Below are positions 22,869 to 32,825 of a DNA stretch of 64,000 nt, piece after piece. The notes below the pieces were generated by a model. The model saw nothing but the letters and a program-made list of their open reading frames with translations, was not told the origin of the DNA and did no database searches. Position 1 is the stretch's first letter. The number at the start of each line of letters is the position of its first letter. The translations under genes were made by a program, and so were the position numbers. The stretch comes from Spongilla lacustris (taxonomy: Eukaryota > Porifera > Demospongiae > Spongillida > Spongillidae): positions 1,523,358 through 1,587,357 of the forward strand of contig OX442419.1 in NCBI GenBank assembly GCA_949361645.1, written 5' to 3'.

Positions 22869-23068
22869 NNNNNNNNNNNNNNNNNNNNNNNNNNNNNNNN
22901 NNNNNNNNNNNNNNNNNNNNNNNNNNNNNNNNNNNNNNNNNNNNNNNNNNNNNNNNNNNNNNNNNNNNNNNNNNNNNNNNNNNNNNNNNNNNNNNNNNNN
23001 NNNNNNNNNNNNNNNNNNNNNNNNNNNNNNNNNNNNNNNNNNNNNNNNNNNNNNNNNNNNNNNNNNNN
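22869..23068. other. Assembly gap, 200 N
   Basis: A run of exactly 200 N, most likely a fixed-size scaffold join. Order and orientation across it are not proven by the sequence. IMMP1L ends before it and the death-domain gene lies after it. Confidence 0.98.
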
Positions 23069-24317
23069 ATTACATAATTAGTAAATGTTGTAAGACAAAA
23101 AAAAAATGTATTCATTCATTAACTAACATGACAGTTCAATTTGTGTCCTATCGTGGTTCCAACAATTGCTATCGTTTATAACACGCCTCATGTCGCAAGC
23201 CAAGTAAGTTCTGCGTTGTGGTCCCACTTCACCCAGTCAAACACAGCAGAGAAAAAGAGACACATCTTCATGTAGATGTCTGTTGAGTTTGCTGATAAAA
23301 CAAGCGCAAGACTTGGGTACGTTGAACTTCCAACCAATTCAAGTGGTCTCGTACCCAGACCTAAATACATCTCAGCTGCGGATGGATTACATTACTGCTA
23401 CGTACTTGAATAGACATAGCGTGTTTATCAAATTTATACTACACATCTACCCGGAGTACACTAGCTAAGAAATGGTTCTTTGATACAAGTATTTCATCCT
23501 CAAACGTAACAGGGATGTATGAATCAACTGTGCCTTTGCTTGGTGAATTTAAAAAATGCGTCTGGAACCATGCGCGCAGTACTAAATGATTTAATCTCAA
23601 GCCATTGCTGTTCTCTTAGTATGGTCATAGATTAATTTTTAATCTACTCATAGTACATGGCAGTGCATCTCTGTACATGAGCAGAGAATAAACTAAAATG
23701 CACGTTAGACGTAACTTTAGTGCAGTACATGGTGTGGTTTATCAAATTGCGCATAATTGCAATAGAAATTTTATCCCATTCGATCGATTTTGTTTGCCTG
23801 TTAGACACTCTCTCACGTGTGGATGTGCTGACACCGCGACGGTAAGTGGATCAATTATTTATTTATGAGTGAGAAGGGAGGGGAGGGAGGAGGGAAGGAG
23901 AGTACGTGTTGTGTGTGTGTAGGAGGGAGGGAGGAGCGTAGAAACGAAGGCCAAGATCGTTGTCGCCTAACGGTATTTTCTTTACTGGTGTCGTAGGCCT
24001 ACTATTAAACCAGGGATAGTTTGATGGTTTTGGTTTTAACCTAGATACCAAAAAAGTATAGGTAGCATAGGTAGTAGCGTCTATAGGTAATATAGGTAGT
24101 ATGGGTAGTATAATTATGTAGTATGATAGAGCTTGCAGAGTCTACTTTATTATGTGTATAAATAGCTGAACAGAAGGGGCTGTTAATATAGAACTGATCT
24201 CGACAATATTGTCTCTCTCATTATGTATCATAATCAAAATGATATTAGACCGAGGTGGCTATACACTCGCTCAACAGAGTGGCTAAGTTTTATTGTAACA
24301 TTTGGCATCATTATAGC
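23069..24317. other. No supported gene
   Basis: ATGTCGCAAGCCAA followed by GTAAGT at 23189-23208 could be a short first exon of the downstream death-domain gene, but its phase does not fit the first known exon directly. GGGAGG-rich sequence occurs at 23874-23937 and imperfect ATAGGTAGT repeats at about 24058-24130. Nothing else is recognised. Confidence 0.3.
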
Positions 24318-24646
24318 ATCTGGTGGGGGGCCTAGGGGAGCCTAAGGGAGCCTAAGGGAGCCTAAGGGAGCCTAAGGGAGCCTAAGGAGGCCTAAGGGAG
24401 CCTAAGGGAGCCTAGGGGGGCCTAGGGGAGCCTAAGGGAGCCTAAGGGAGCCTAGGGGGGCCTAGGGGAGCCTAAGGGAGCCTAAGGAGGCCTAAGGGAG
24501 CCTAAGGGAGCCTAAGGGAGCCTAGGGGGGCCTAGGGGAGCCTAAGGGAGCCTAAGGGAGCCTAAGGGAGTCTAAGGGAGCCTAAGGGAGCCTAAGGGAG
24601 CCTAAGGGAGCCTAAGGGGGCCTAGGGGAGCCTAAGGGGGCCTAAT
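24318..24646. repeat. 10-bp minisatellite (CCTAAGGGAG)n
   Basis: About 32 tandem units of CCTAAGGGAG with GGGGG and AGGAG variants. Variants cluster in repeated blocks, which suggests a higher-order period. Confidence 0.95.
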
Positions 24647-24718
24647 GGGTGAGAGCAAATATCACACTTCACTCAGTTGTCTCTATTCCCTCATGCCCTC
24701 ATATGCATATACATGCCC

Positions 24719-24803
24719 ACACACATGCACACACACAACACATGCACACACATGCACACACAACACGCATGCACACACACAACACACAACATGCATGTGC
24801 ATA

Positions 24804-24877
<74 letters not shown>

Positions 24878-25450
24878 CAGCCCGTTCATCTCCATATATG
24901 GCTGACAACCTTGAATTAGAAGGTGGGCCAAGGTCACCTAAGTAAAGCATGGAAAGTAAAACAGCTGGAATGGTTGCTCTGTTCAGTGATTGAGCAGGTC
25001 ATGTGTGTGCATGGGTGTACTAGTGTGTGTGGATGTGCTGGTGTGGGTGGATGTGCTGGTGTGTGTGGGTGTACTAGTGTGTGTGGATGTGCTGGTGTGT
25101 GTGGGTGTACTAGTGTATGGATGTGCTGGTGTGTGTGGGTGTACTAGTGTGTGTGGATGTGCTGGTGTGTGTGGATATACTTGTGTGTGGGTGTGCAAGT
25201 GTGTGTGAATGTGCTAGTGTGTGTGGGTGTGCTAGTGTGTGTGGGTGTACTAGTGTGTGTGGATGTGCTGGTGTGTGTGGATATACTTGTGTGTGGGTGT
25301 GCAAGTGTGTGTGGGTGTGCTAGTGTATGTGGGTATGCTAGTGTGTGGATGTGCTAGTGTGTGGGTGCATGTGTTAGTGTTATTGTGTTACATGTGTGTG
25401 TACATATTAGTACGTTAGTGTGTGGTATGTGTGGTGTGTTAGTGTGTGGT
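24719..25450. repeat. CA-rich then TG-rich simple repeats
   Basis: 24719-24880 is (CA)n with TG/CAT interruptions. 25013-25450 is built from GTGTGTGGGTGTACTAGT and GTGTGTGGATGTGCTGGT words in alternating order. Cys/Val or His/Thr reading frames here are artefacts. Confidence 0.9.
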
Positions 25451-25584
25451 GTTGTGTGAGTGTTATTTCAGAGCTACATATGTACACATGTACATTGGCT
25501 GTTTGGAATGGAGAGCAATAGATAAATTCATCTCATCTCTCTCCCCCTGGAAATACACATGTAGTTCAGTTACTCTCAACATTG

Positions 25585-25806
25585 GGGGTGTGGTGATGTG
25601 TGGGAGTGTGGTGATGTGTGGGAGTGTGGTGATGTGTGGGAGTGTGGTGATGTGTGGGAGTGTGGTGATGTGTGGGAGTGTGGTGATGTGTGGGACTGTG
25701 GTGATGTGTGGGAGTGTGGTGATGTGTGGGAGTGTGGTGATGTGTGGGAGTGTGGTGATGCGTGGGAGTGTGGTGATGTGTGGGAATGTGGTGATGTGTG
25801 GTAGTG
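25585..25806. repeat. 18-bp minisatellite (GTGGTGATGTGTGGGAGT)n
   Basis: About 12 units of 18 bp, nearly identical. Because 18 is divisible by three all frames stay open, giving a false VVMCGS repeat protein. Confidence 0.95.
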
Positions 25807-26032
25807 AGGTGGTGAATGAGATAAAAATTGCCTCTGATCAAACCGGTTTCAATGAGTTGTTATACTGAACAAACCGGTTTCAAATGGGTTGTTATAATGG
25901 GTTGTTATAATTTGGTGGTTATAATGGTTATGGTTATAATTAGTGGTTGGTTATACATGTAGCAGCTTGTGGTTATTATATAATGTTGGGCTACTGTTAT
26001 GATGTGCGCTTATTAATATTATGTGTTCCAAG

Positions 26033-27635
26033 GGACACCCACACTCCAGCAGCTGCTAGCCTTCCCTGCTGTGGGAGGACCCTTTAGTGTGGCTGAACAG
26101 ATTGGAGTTCACTTCACCAATGTGGGAATCTTCCTTCTGAATGATGACACGGGTGCTTTGGTTGAAGCTATTGCCAGGCAACACATGAACACTGCGGAGC
26201 GTATCAACACCGAGATCCTACGGAGGTGGCTGCAGGGGTCTGGGCGACAGCCTGTTGTGTGGAGAACATTGATTGGGTCACTGAATCAAGCTGGACTCCC
26301 ACTTTTAGCAGAAAATATAGAAAAAAGGTTAAGGAAAACAGGTAAGGAGTAGAAGTGGAAGCTTATAATATTGCTTTACTCAACCTTAGTTTATTGTATC
26401 CACCTCAGAGTTTGTGAAATACCCCGCCCTCCCTCCCCTCTACCCCCTCCCTCCTGCTCCCCCCCCCCCCCCCCCCCCCGGCCCTCATTTCCACAAACGC
26501 TTGAAATGGTTAGGAGGCAAATATTCCCTCTAGCTGATTATGTGTGTAACTGGATAATTCACTTTGTGAACTGAAAATTGAACAACTTACACATACATGA
26601 TGTATGCCGTGAAGAATGAACGGATCTAAAAAGATCTCAAAATAGTCTTTGGGAGTGAAATTAATGGCACTATGTATTATCATGCCATACAACAGTGCTA
26701 TCTAGCATGTGGCTTATGCACTGATTTAGTCCGGTGTACATGTAGTTACATGTAGATCCTCAAGTGGACAGAGGGTCTGGAAGGTTGCCTATTCTCAAGT
26801 TGTACGGATTCGTATCTGTCCATTAAAAAAAAAAAAAAAAAAACCGTGGAGAGGAATGCAATTTATGTACTGCCGATGTAATAATTTTTAATGAACAGGA
26901 ACTAATCGGCACGACTTGAGAATAGGCAACCTTCCAGTCACGAGGGTCTTCTAGCACTGATTACAGCCAGGCTGTTAGTGCAAGCACAGACAGTTTGTTA
27001 CTATACATGTAGTGAAGAATGTGATGACACTGTAGAAGTGTGACAACCTCAATTGTAACACTAAGGTCAGCACAGCACTGATGTGCCCATGTTAGTACTG
27101 ATGTGCCCATGTTAGTACTGATGTGCCCATGTTAGTACTGATGTGTCCATGTTAGCACTGATGTGCCCATGTTAGTACTGATGTGCCCATGTTAGCACTG
27201 ATGTGCCCATGTTAGTACTGATGTGCCCATGTTAGCACTGATGTGCCCATGTTAGCACTGATGTGCCCATGTTAGCACTGATGTGCCCATGTTAGCACTG
27301 ATGTGCCCGTGTTAGTGCTGATGTGCCATACATCCCTGGGCCTTGCATTAACCATAACCTACACATACATACATCCAGTGCCTGCAGGACAACAGGTTAG
27401 GGTGACAGATGAATTCCAGACTTCCGAACCAATGGAATTAGGTTTGAAAATAGGCGAAATCATCACAAATGTCAAAATGGTGAGCACACTGTGGTTTATT
27501 CATGTGCATGTACATAGTATTATGTGCACTGACGTGTCACCACTTGTACTCTAGAATGCTGATGGATGGTGGGAGGGAGTTCTCAATGGACGGAAAGGAT
27601 ACTTTCCTTCTAGCTTTGTTGAACGTTTAAATTAA
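26033..27635 (+). CDS. Death-domain plus C-terminal SH3 protein, last three exons
   Basis: Three exons in phase: 26033-26341 (acceptor TTCCAAG|GG, donor ACAG|GTAAGG), 27388-27479 (CTGCAG|GA, ATG|GTGAGC) and 27555-27635 (TCTAG|AAT to a TAA stop). The first encodes a death-fold domain: VGIFLLNDDTGALVEAIARQ then ILRRWLQGSGRQPVVWRTLI and LPLLAENIEKRL, the WL..G....VTW..LI pattern of death domains. The other two encode a complete SH3 domain at the very C-terminus: VRVTDEFQTSEPMELGLKIG, ADGWWEGVLNGRKGYFPSSF, VERLN (ALYDY position changed to VTDEF; WW, G-FP and F kept). The first exon begins in phase needing one upstream base, so more exons exist upstream, possibly across the assembly gap. Likely a cytosolic adaptor joining death-domain partners to proline-rich ligands. 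Partner identity cannot be read. Confidence 0.8.
26778..26936. mobile_element. 159-bp MITE in an intron of the death-domain gene
   Basis: TGGAAGGTTGCCTATTCTCA at 26778 is repeated in inverse at the right end (26936). The inverted repeats are about 45 bp with a few mismatches and meet around an A-run at 26825-26843. GTC flanks both ends (26775-26777, 26937-26939), a possible 3-bp duplication. No coding. Confidence 0.75.
27068..27325. repeat. 20-bp minisatellite (ACTGATGTGCCCATGTTAGC)n
   Basis: About 13 units of 20 bp with a C/T variant at the last positions. It lies in the intron between the death-domain exon and the first SH3 exon. Confidence 0.95.
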
Positions 27636-27839
27636 TGGCAAGTTGCTTCTTGATATTCAAACAAGTATGCAATTGTACAGCTATAACAACTTTAATCACC
27701 TGTCTTGGTGGTTGCTTATATGATTAGAATTTCGTAACCCTGGGTTGCCATTCAGTGTAGTTGACAGTGTTAATAAGAACTTGGAAAGGACATTACTTGA
27801 GATGGCATTTGAGAAGGGACAGAATGGAAATGGGAATAG

Positions 27840-28680
27840 AAGGGGAGGGGAGGGGAGGAAAGAAAGAAAGAAAGGAAGGAAGGAAGGGAAGGGAAGGGAA
27901 GGGAAGGGAAGGGAAGGGAAGGGAAGGGAAGGGAAGGGAAGGGAAGGGAGGGGAGGGGAGGGGAGGGGAGGGGAGGGGAGGGGAGGGGAGGGGAGGGGAG
28001 GGGAGGGGAGGGGAGGGGAGGGGAGGGGAGGGGAGGGGAGGGGAGGGGAGGGGAGGGGAGGGGAGGGGAGGGGAGGGGAGGGGAGGGGAGGGGAGGGGAG
28101 GGGAGGGGAGGGGAGGGGAGGGGAGGGGAGGGGAGGGGAGGGGAGGGGAGGGGAGGGGAGGGGAGGGGAGGGGAGGGGAGGGGAGGGGAGGGGAGGGGAG
28201 GGGAGGGGAGGGGAGGGGAGGGGAGGGGAGGGGAGGGGAGGGGAGGGGAGGGGAGGGGAGGGGAGGGGAGGGGAGGGGAGGGGAGGGGAGGGGAGGGGAG
28301 GGGAGGGGAGGGGAGGGGAGGGGAGGGGAGGGGAGGGGAGGGGAGGGGAGGGGAGGGGAGGGGAGGGGAGGGGAGGGGAGGGGAGGGGAGGGGAGGGGAG
28401 GGGAGGGGAGGGGAGGGGAGGGGAGGGGAGGGGAGGGGAGGGGAGGGGAGGGGAGGGGAGGGGAGGGGAGGGGAGGGGAGGGGAGGGGAGGGGAGGGGAG
28501 GGGAGGGGAGGGGAGGAAGGGAAGGGAAGGGAAGGGAAGGGAAGGGAAGGGAAGGAAAGGGAAGGAAAGGAAGGAAAGGGAAGGAAAGGGAAGGAAGGGA
28601 AGGGAAGGGAGGGAAGGAAGGAAAGAGAAGGAAGGAAGGAAGGGAAGGAAAGGAAGGAAGGAAAGGGAAGGAAGGAAGTG
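27840..28680. repeat. Long purine tract: (GGGGA)n core of about 575 bp
   Basis: 27840-27945 is GGGAA/GAAG-rich, 27946-28515 is an almost perfect (GGGGA)n of about 115 units, and 28516-28680 is GGGAA/GGAA-rich. The strand is wholly purine. Frames of more than 300 codons on both strands are artefacts of the 5-bp period. Such tracts can form G-quadruplex or triplex DNA. Confidence 0.98.
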
Positions 28681-28689
28681 CATATGTGA

Positions 28690-29956
28690 TGATTGTACTA
28701 CATGTATCTGATACCATGTATCTTTAACATTCTGGCTGTGTGTCTCTTTTGTCACCATAGGCACATGTTGGAACTAAATGCCGGTGCAATAGAAATGTTA
28801 GAACTGCTATTTTTTTTTTTTTTGCGAGTTAAGAGTTTTGTTTATGGACAGCCAGCTTCGAACCATACAGTACGATTGTGTTATTTGTCTGTGTTCCATG
28901 CCACACCCACACTTCCTCTTCCTCTCTCTTATCTCCACTGCTAGCTCTTTAATTTTTGTAATACAATTGACAAATTATGGTGTGGAAAATATCATTGGTG
29001 ATGTTATTTTTATCCACTTGGCAACCTGTCAAGCTAAACACTTATAAAGGTACATGACATCGCACTTTTTTTTCCTCGGACTATCTGATCAGCTGTGAGG
29101 TTCATTTTTCAACAAAAGTTGCATTACAGTACATGTATTTTTGTCCACAGTCATGTCCGCTCTAACCAATTATTTAAAAAACCCTCCTCATTGGATTGTT
29201 CATTACATTTATATACAGTGCTGTTTCCTTAGTCCGAATGACTCTACAACTCTGTCTGAATCCTGACTTAACATAACCAACTTTGCCTTAATCCAAAACA
29301 CTCAGCCTTAACCCTATGACTCTGTTACAAGACTATAACCACAAGATTCAGTGTTTTTGACATTGCCTTAAACCAAAGTCGATTCACCCTATGTACAGAT
29401 GTGTACAGTATAAATGTAGGGTTGAAAGATGTCAATTTAACAAAAAGACTGTTATGGCTCCTCCAAATTCATAATCATGTCAACAGAACAATCTTTTTAC
29501 TATTATGCCGTGCATTGTATTATTAGAGTGATAGTGGTAACAAATTAAGTCATGTACCGACTGATGGGTGTGTTATGATGAGACGTGACATGCAGGAGCA
29601 GGTTTTTGTTTCATACTATTTGACATTACAAGTGTAAAGGCTTGAGCATTAAATACTCTGTTGGGCTGAAGACCAATGGTTTGATTTTGACCCTAGTGCT
29701 GTGTTGAATCCACAAAAAGGTCTGCACAAGTTCTTTGTATATATTTCATTACTGAACCCAAAATAGCTACATGTATGTTTATTTCATGTTCCTTCGCTAC
29801 TTCGCTTACATGTATAACATAATAATTATAGTGTACAATAACAAAACGTTATACAGCGTTTTGAACAGAAGAATTGTACTGCATGGAATCTGAACTGGTA
29901 TCATATTATAATATATATGCAGCAGTTTCATATGTAGGCGACATCGTCATTATCAG
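28690..29956. other. No supported gene
   Basis: AT-rich, with a T14 run near 28810 and diverged AACCATAAC/ACTCTG words at about 29230-29340. No exon or TE terminus was identified. Confidence 0.35.
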
Positions 29957-29965
29957 GCGTAATAT

Positions 29966-30019
29966 TAGTATGACGTAGCCACACCCTCGCAAGCGCGAGG
30001 GTGTGGCTACGTCAGACTA
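29966..30019. mobile_element. 54-bp hairpin MITE with perfect 9-bp duplication (Mutator-like)
   Basis: Perfect 20-bp arms TGACGTAGCCACACCCTCGC (29971-29990) and their inverse (29995-30014) enclose a 4-bp loop. Including TAGT at both ends the unit is 29966-30019, flanked by GCGTAATAT on both sides (29957-29965, 30020-30028). Nine-base duplications are typical of Mutator-like elements. The ends (TAGT..GTAGCC) resemble those of the MITE at 34896-35200. Confidence 0.7.
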
Positions 30020-30029
30020 GCGTAATATG

Positions 30030-30822
30030 GCTAAGAACTTATAGCCTGTGTAGAAACATAATGACGTACTTCAACTTATAAAGAACTTTGGCATTACCTC
30101 ATGCAAGAATAAGGTTATCGAGTACAAGAAGTTGCTCAGTTGGATCGTTTACGTAATGAGTGGCTATATATGCAGGTTCTATATAGCCCGTTATGCGTAT
30201 ATAGGCTATATTAATTTTGTGCCATATCAAGGAATCATAAAAAATAAATAAAAAAACCCAACCCGCGTATAATTATACAGTCTATACTATAGTGAGAATA
30301 GGATAAGTTAGGTCTTTCTTGCTCAGTATCACCGGTCAGAAGAGAAGGATGGTTACTTTCATCAGTTTCACTGATGTTTTGTTCAAGGAGCCAGACCGGG
30401 AACGGAGAAAATAAATATAAAAAATTGTCCTCGTTCACAGACCGATTTTATGGGTGTAAAGAGCGCTGGAAGAAAAATCACATTATCTGATGGTATCAGA
30501 TATACAGGGTGTTTCACAATCAAGGAGAATTGCTTATCCACAACTGAGCAGTTAATTGTTGTTAAAAGTTCTAACAGCAAAATAAAACATGCTGGTGAAA
30601 TATTATCTTTAATGGTTAATTAAAGTCCCAAAACCCCTATTAAATATTATAAAGGTAGGGTTGGTGGTTAGTGGTTTGATAAATCCGGCCAAGTAGATAT
30701 TATTAAAAAAATTCAAGGAAATTTTGGAGCTTTTGAATGCCTCTAAAATCAGTGGTATGTTTTGATTAGGTGTTATCGAGAATTATTAATTCGTTTTTGT
30801 TAATTAATTAATTATTATTTTT
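30030..30822. other. No supported gene
   Basis: AT-rich flank of the retroelement fragments. Nothing recognisable on either strand. Confidence 0.35.
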
Positions 30823-31310
30823 TAGGGATGTGATAAGAGAACCAATTGTGAGAGATGCTGATCCTGTGAGAGGTCTACCTGCCTTGGTAGCTGATCTTGG
30901 TGTGAGAGGATTGTGGGCTGCCCAGACTGAGGCATTACTTGATATTCGTGTCATGGACACTGACGCCCAGTCATATACCAGCCACACTGTTGTTTCTGTT
31001 CTCCTATAGCTATCAGCTGAAAATGAGAAGAAAAAGAAATACCTGGATGCTGTTGAGGCTAGACATGCATCTTTCACCCCTTTTGTCACCTCAATTGATG
31101 GTGTCCTAGCTCGAGGCTAACTCTGCCATGAAGCTTTTAGCAACAAAAATAGCATTGAAGTGGGAACTAACCACTAAGTGAAGTGACTGGATGGATAAGG
31201 GCAACTGCAATACTAAGAGCCACAAATCTGTGCATAAGAGGAAGCAGAGTGAAATGGAGAAGTGCAGTGCACATGGATGATGGGGCTGGACTACCCACAT
31301 CAGCTTATGA
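30823..31310 (+). pseudogene. Retrotransposon polymerase C-terminal fragment (copy 1)
   Basis: The + strand reads REPIVRDADPVRGLPALVAD, LGVRGLWAAQTEALLDIRVM and DTDAQSY, then after a stop ENEKKKKYLDAVEARHASFT and PFVTSIDGVL. Weaker matches follow: ATAILRATNLCIRG-like at about 31200-31240. I recognise this as the tail found downstream of reverse transcriptase in a group of retroelements common in sponges and cnidarians, with a D-I-R-V pair suggesting a nuclease-like fold. Stops and shifts make it dead. Confidence 0.6.
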
Positions 31311-31634
31311 ATAGAATATGTATGTGTTATTATGTGTGTGCATGTGCCTGAGTATGGTATTTATTCCTTTGTATTTTCTGTTTAAAAAAGTAAACGAAAA
31401 ATTATTTTTAAAATAAAATTTAATACATATTTTTTATTAATCAATTATTTAAAGTATGTATAACCATAAACAAGATAAACCTTACCTAAGACACTAGGAG
31501 TCAAAAAACTGTGGAAGACCTATGATTTTATTAATTAAATTAAATTATAATTTATATTAACTCCCAACTATATTATAATTGCTAATAAGACACCTACCAC
31601 CTATATACATTATTGTTAGAATTATTATTAAATA

Positions 31635-31982
31635 TTCTCCGAGAAACCTCCAGCAGCGGGCATCAGGGATCTCATCATTATGGCTCTGGCATTAGACCTG
31701 ACAAGGGTGATACTCAGTTTGCCATATAAGTTGGACAAGTATCATTGTCTTTGATTTGTTGGTCATGATGGCAACCTGGGAAGCAATAAAGGAGGTGTTG
31801 CATGCTTCAGCTCCCCATGCTCGTAGGTTTCCACAGCTATGGGAGTGCACTGCCACACTAGTTCAGAGCACTTGACATCATACTTTGAGTGTTAACGCAC
31901 CTCTGCTGCTTTGGCTGCTGATCCTGCTGAAACTCCCGCTTCCAAAATAATTGAGGGATTAAGTGGTGAGGTAACAGTAATG
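31635..31982 (-). pseudogene. Retrotransposon polymerase C-terminal fragment (copy 2)
   Basis: On the minus strand ITVTSPLNPSIILEAGVSAG then SAAKAAEVR, a stop, HSKYDVKCSELVWQCTPIAV and ETYEHG. The order T-S-P-L-N-P...A-A-E-x-R-K-H...D-x-K-C-x-E-L-x-W-x-C-x-P-x-A-V-E matches copies 3, 4 and 5. Several stops. It lies tail-to-tail with copy 1 and head-to-tail with copy 3. Confidence 0.6.
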
Positions 31983-32203
31983 TCATACACAGCACTAGCA
32001 GAACCACTGGGGTTAGAAACCATGTATATGTGTAATAATACGTACAGTCCTGATTTATTTCGTTTGTTGATTTATATTAAAAAACTATAAAATGTAATAA
32101 ATGAAGCACCAATAATTTATGTATATTAACAGAATACACAAATGGAAATTATTATTAAATATAATATGCTACTACCTACTGTACTTTACCTAACACGAAC
32201 AGT

Positions 32204-32590
32204 TTACAGAGAGCGGGATTTAAATAAACATAGATATTTATTATTATTATTAAAGTCAGTAGGGATCACATTCCTAGCCAGTATGGCCCTTGCTATGGCT
32301 CTAACCAGGGTGATATTTAGCCATCCAAACATGTCACTGATCACCCTGGCTTTACGAAATGAGGAAGAGCCTAAGGCCAAGCTTTTGGCCAGTATTCTAG
32401 CTTTCTCACCCGAGTTGCAGTAAGTTTCTACTGCTAGAGGCACACGCCTCCAGCCTAGTTCAGCACATTTAGGTTCGTTGGCTGTGTGCTTTCTCATTTC
32501 TACGGCTTTGGCAGCAATACCCACCCTCATACTTACCTCAGTCAAAATAGCAGGGGTAAGAGGAGATGTAACTGTGATGAACATTTAAGC
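32204..32590 (-). pseudogene. Retrotransposon polymerase C-terminal fragment (copy 3)
   Basis: An open minus-strand frame of 126 codons: MFITVTSPLTPAILTEVSMR, AVEMRKHTANEPKCAELGWR, RVPLAVETYCNSGEKARILA and LNITLVRAIARAILAR. It is the best preserved of the five copies and shows the typical end of the protein (L-N-x-T-L-V-R-x-x-A-x-A-I-L). No upstream polymerase remains. Confidence 0.65.
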
Positions 32591-32825
32591 TCAAGTTTAA
32601 ATTAATGATTTACAATTTCCTCGATTGTGAAACACCCTGTATAAATGAAGCGTGTAACCGATGTGCGTGTGTAATACGGTACTGAGAGCTATATAAGCGT
32701 TCCCATGGCTATTTTATTTCACGTATAATTAGAATTATGTGTCTTCCTAATCGTAACTACAATTGTGGGTAGTGCAGTTGTTTTTGTTAAAATGTATACA
32801 AATACATGTACATATACATGTATAA

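Noticed and set aside
22750..23115. Frames crossing the N stretch
   Set aside because: They are products of unknown bases in the assembly gap.
25446..25868. Repeat protein VVMCGS and its antisense His/Pro/Thr counterpart
   Set aside because: The 18-bp minisatellite keeps every frame open; no domain or splice signals.
24318..27325. CRISPR array
   Set aside because: Units are directly contiguous without unique spacers and no cas genes exist; these are animal minisatellites.
27745..28764. Four overlapping reading frames of about 315 codons (Glu/Gly/Arg and Pro/Leu/Ser repeats)
   Set aside because: They are produced by the (GGGGA)n tract, whose 5-bp period lacks stop codons in all frames; no splice or start context supports a gene.
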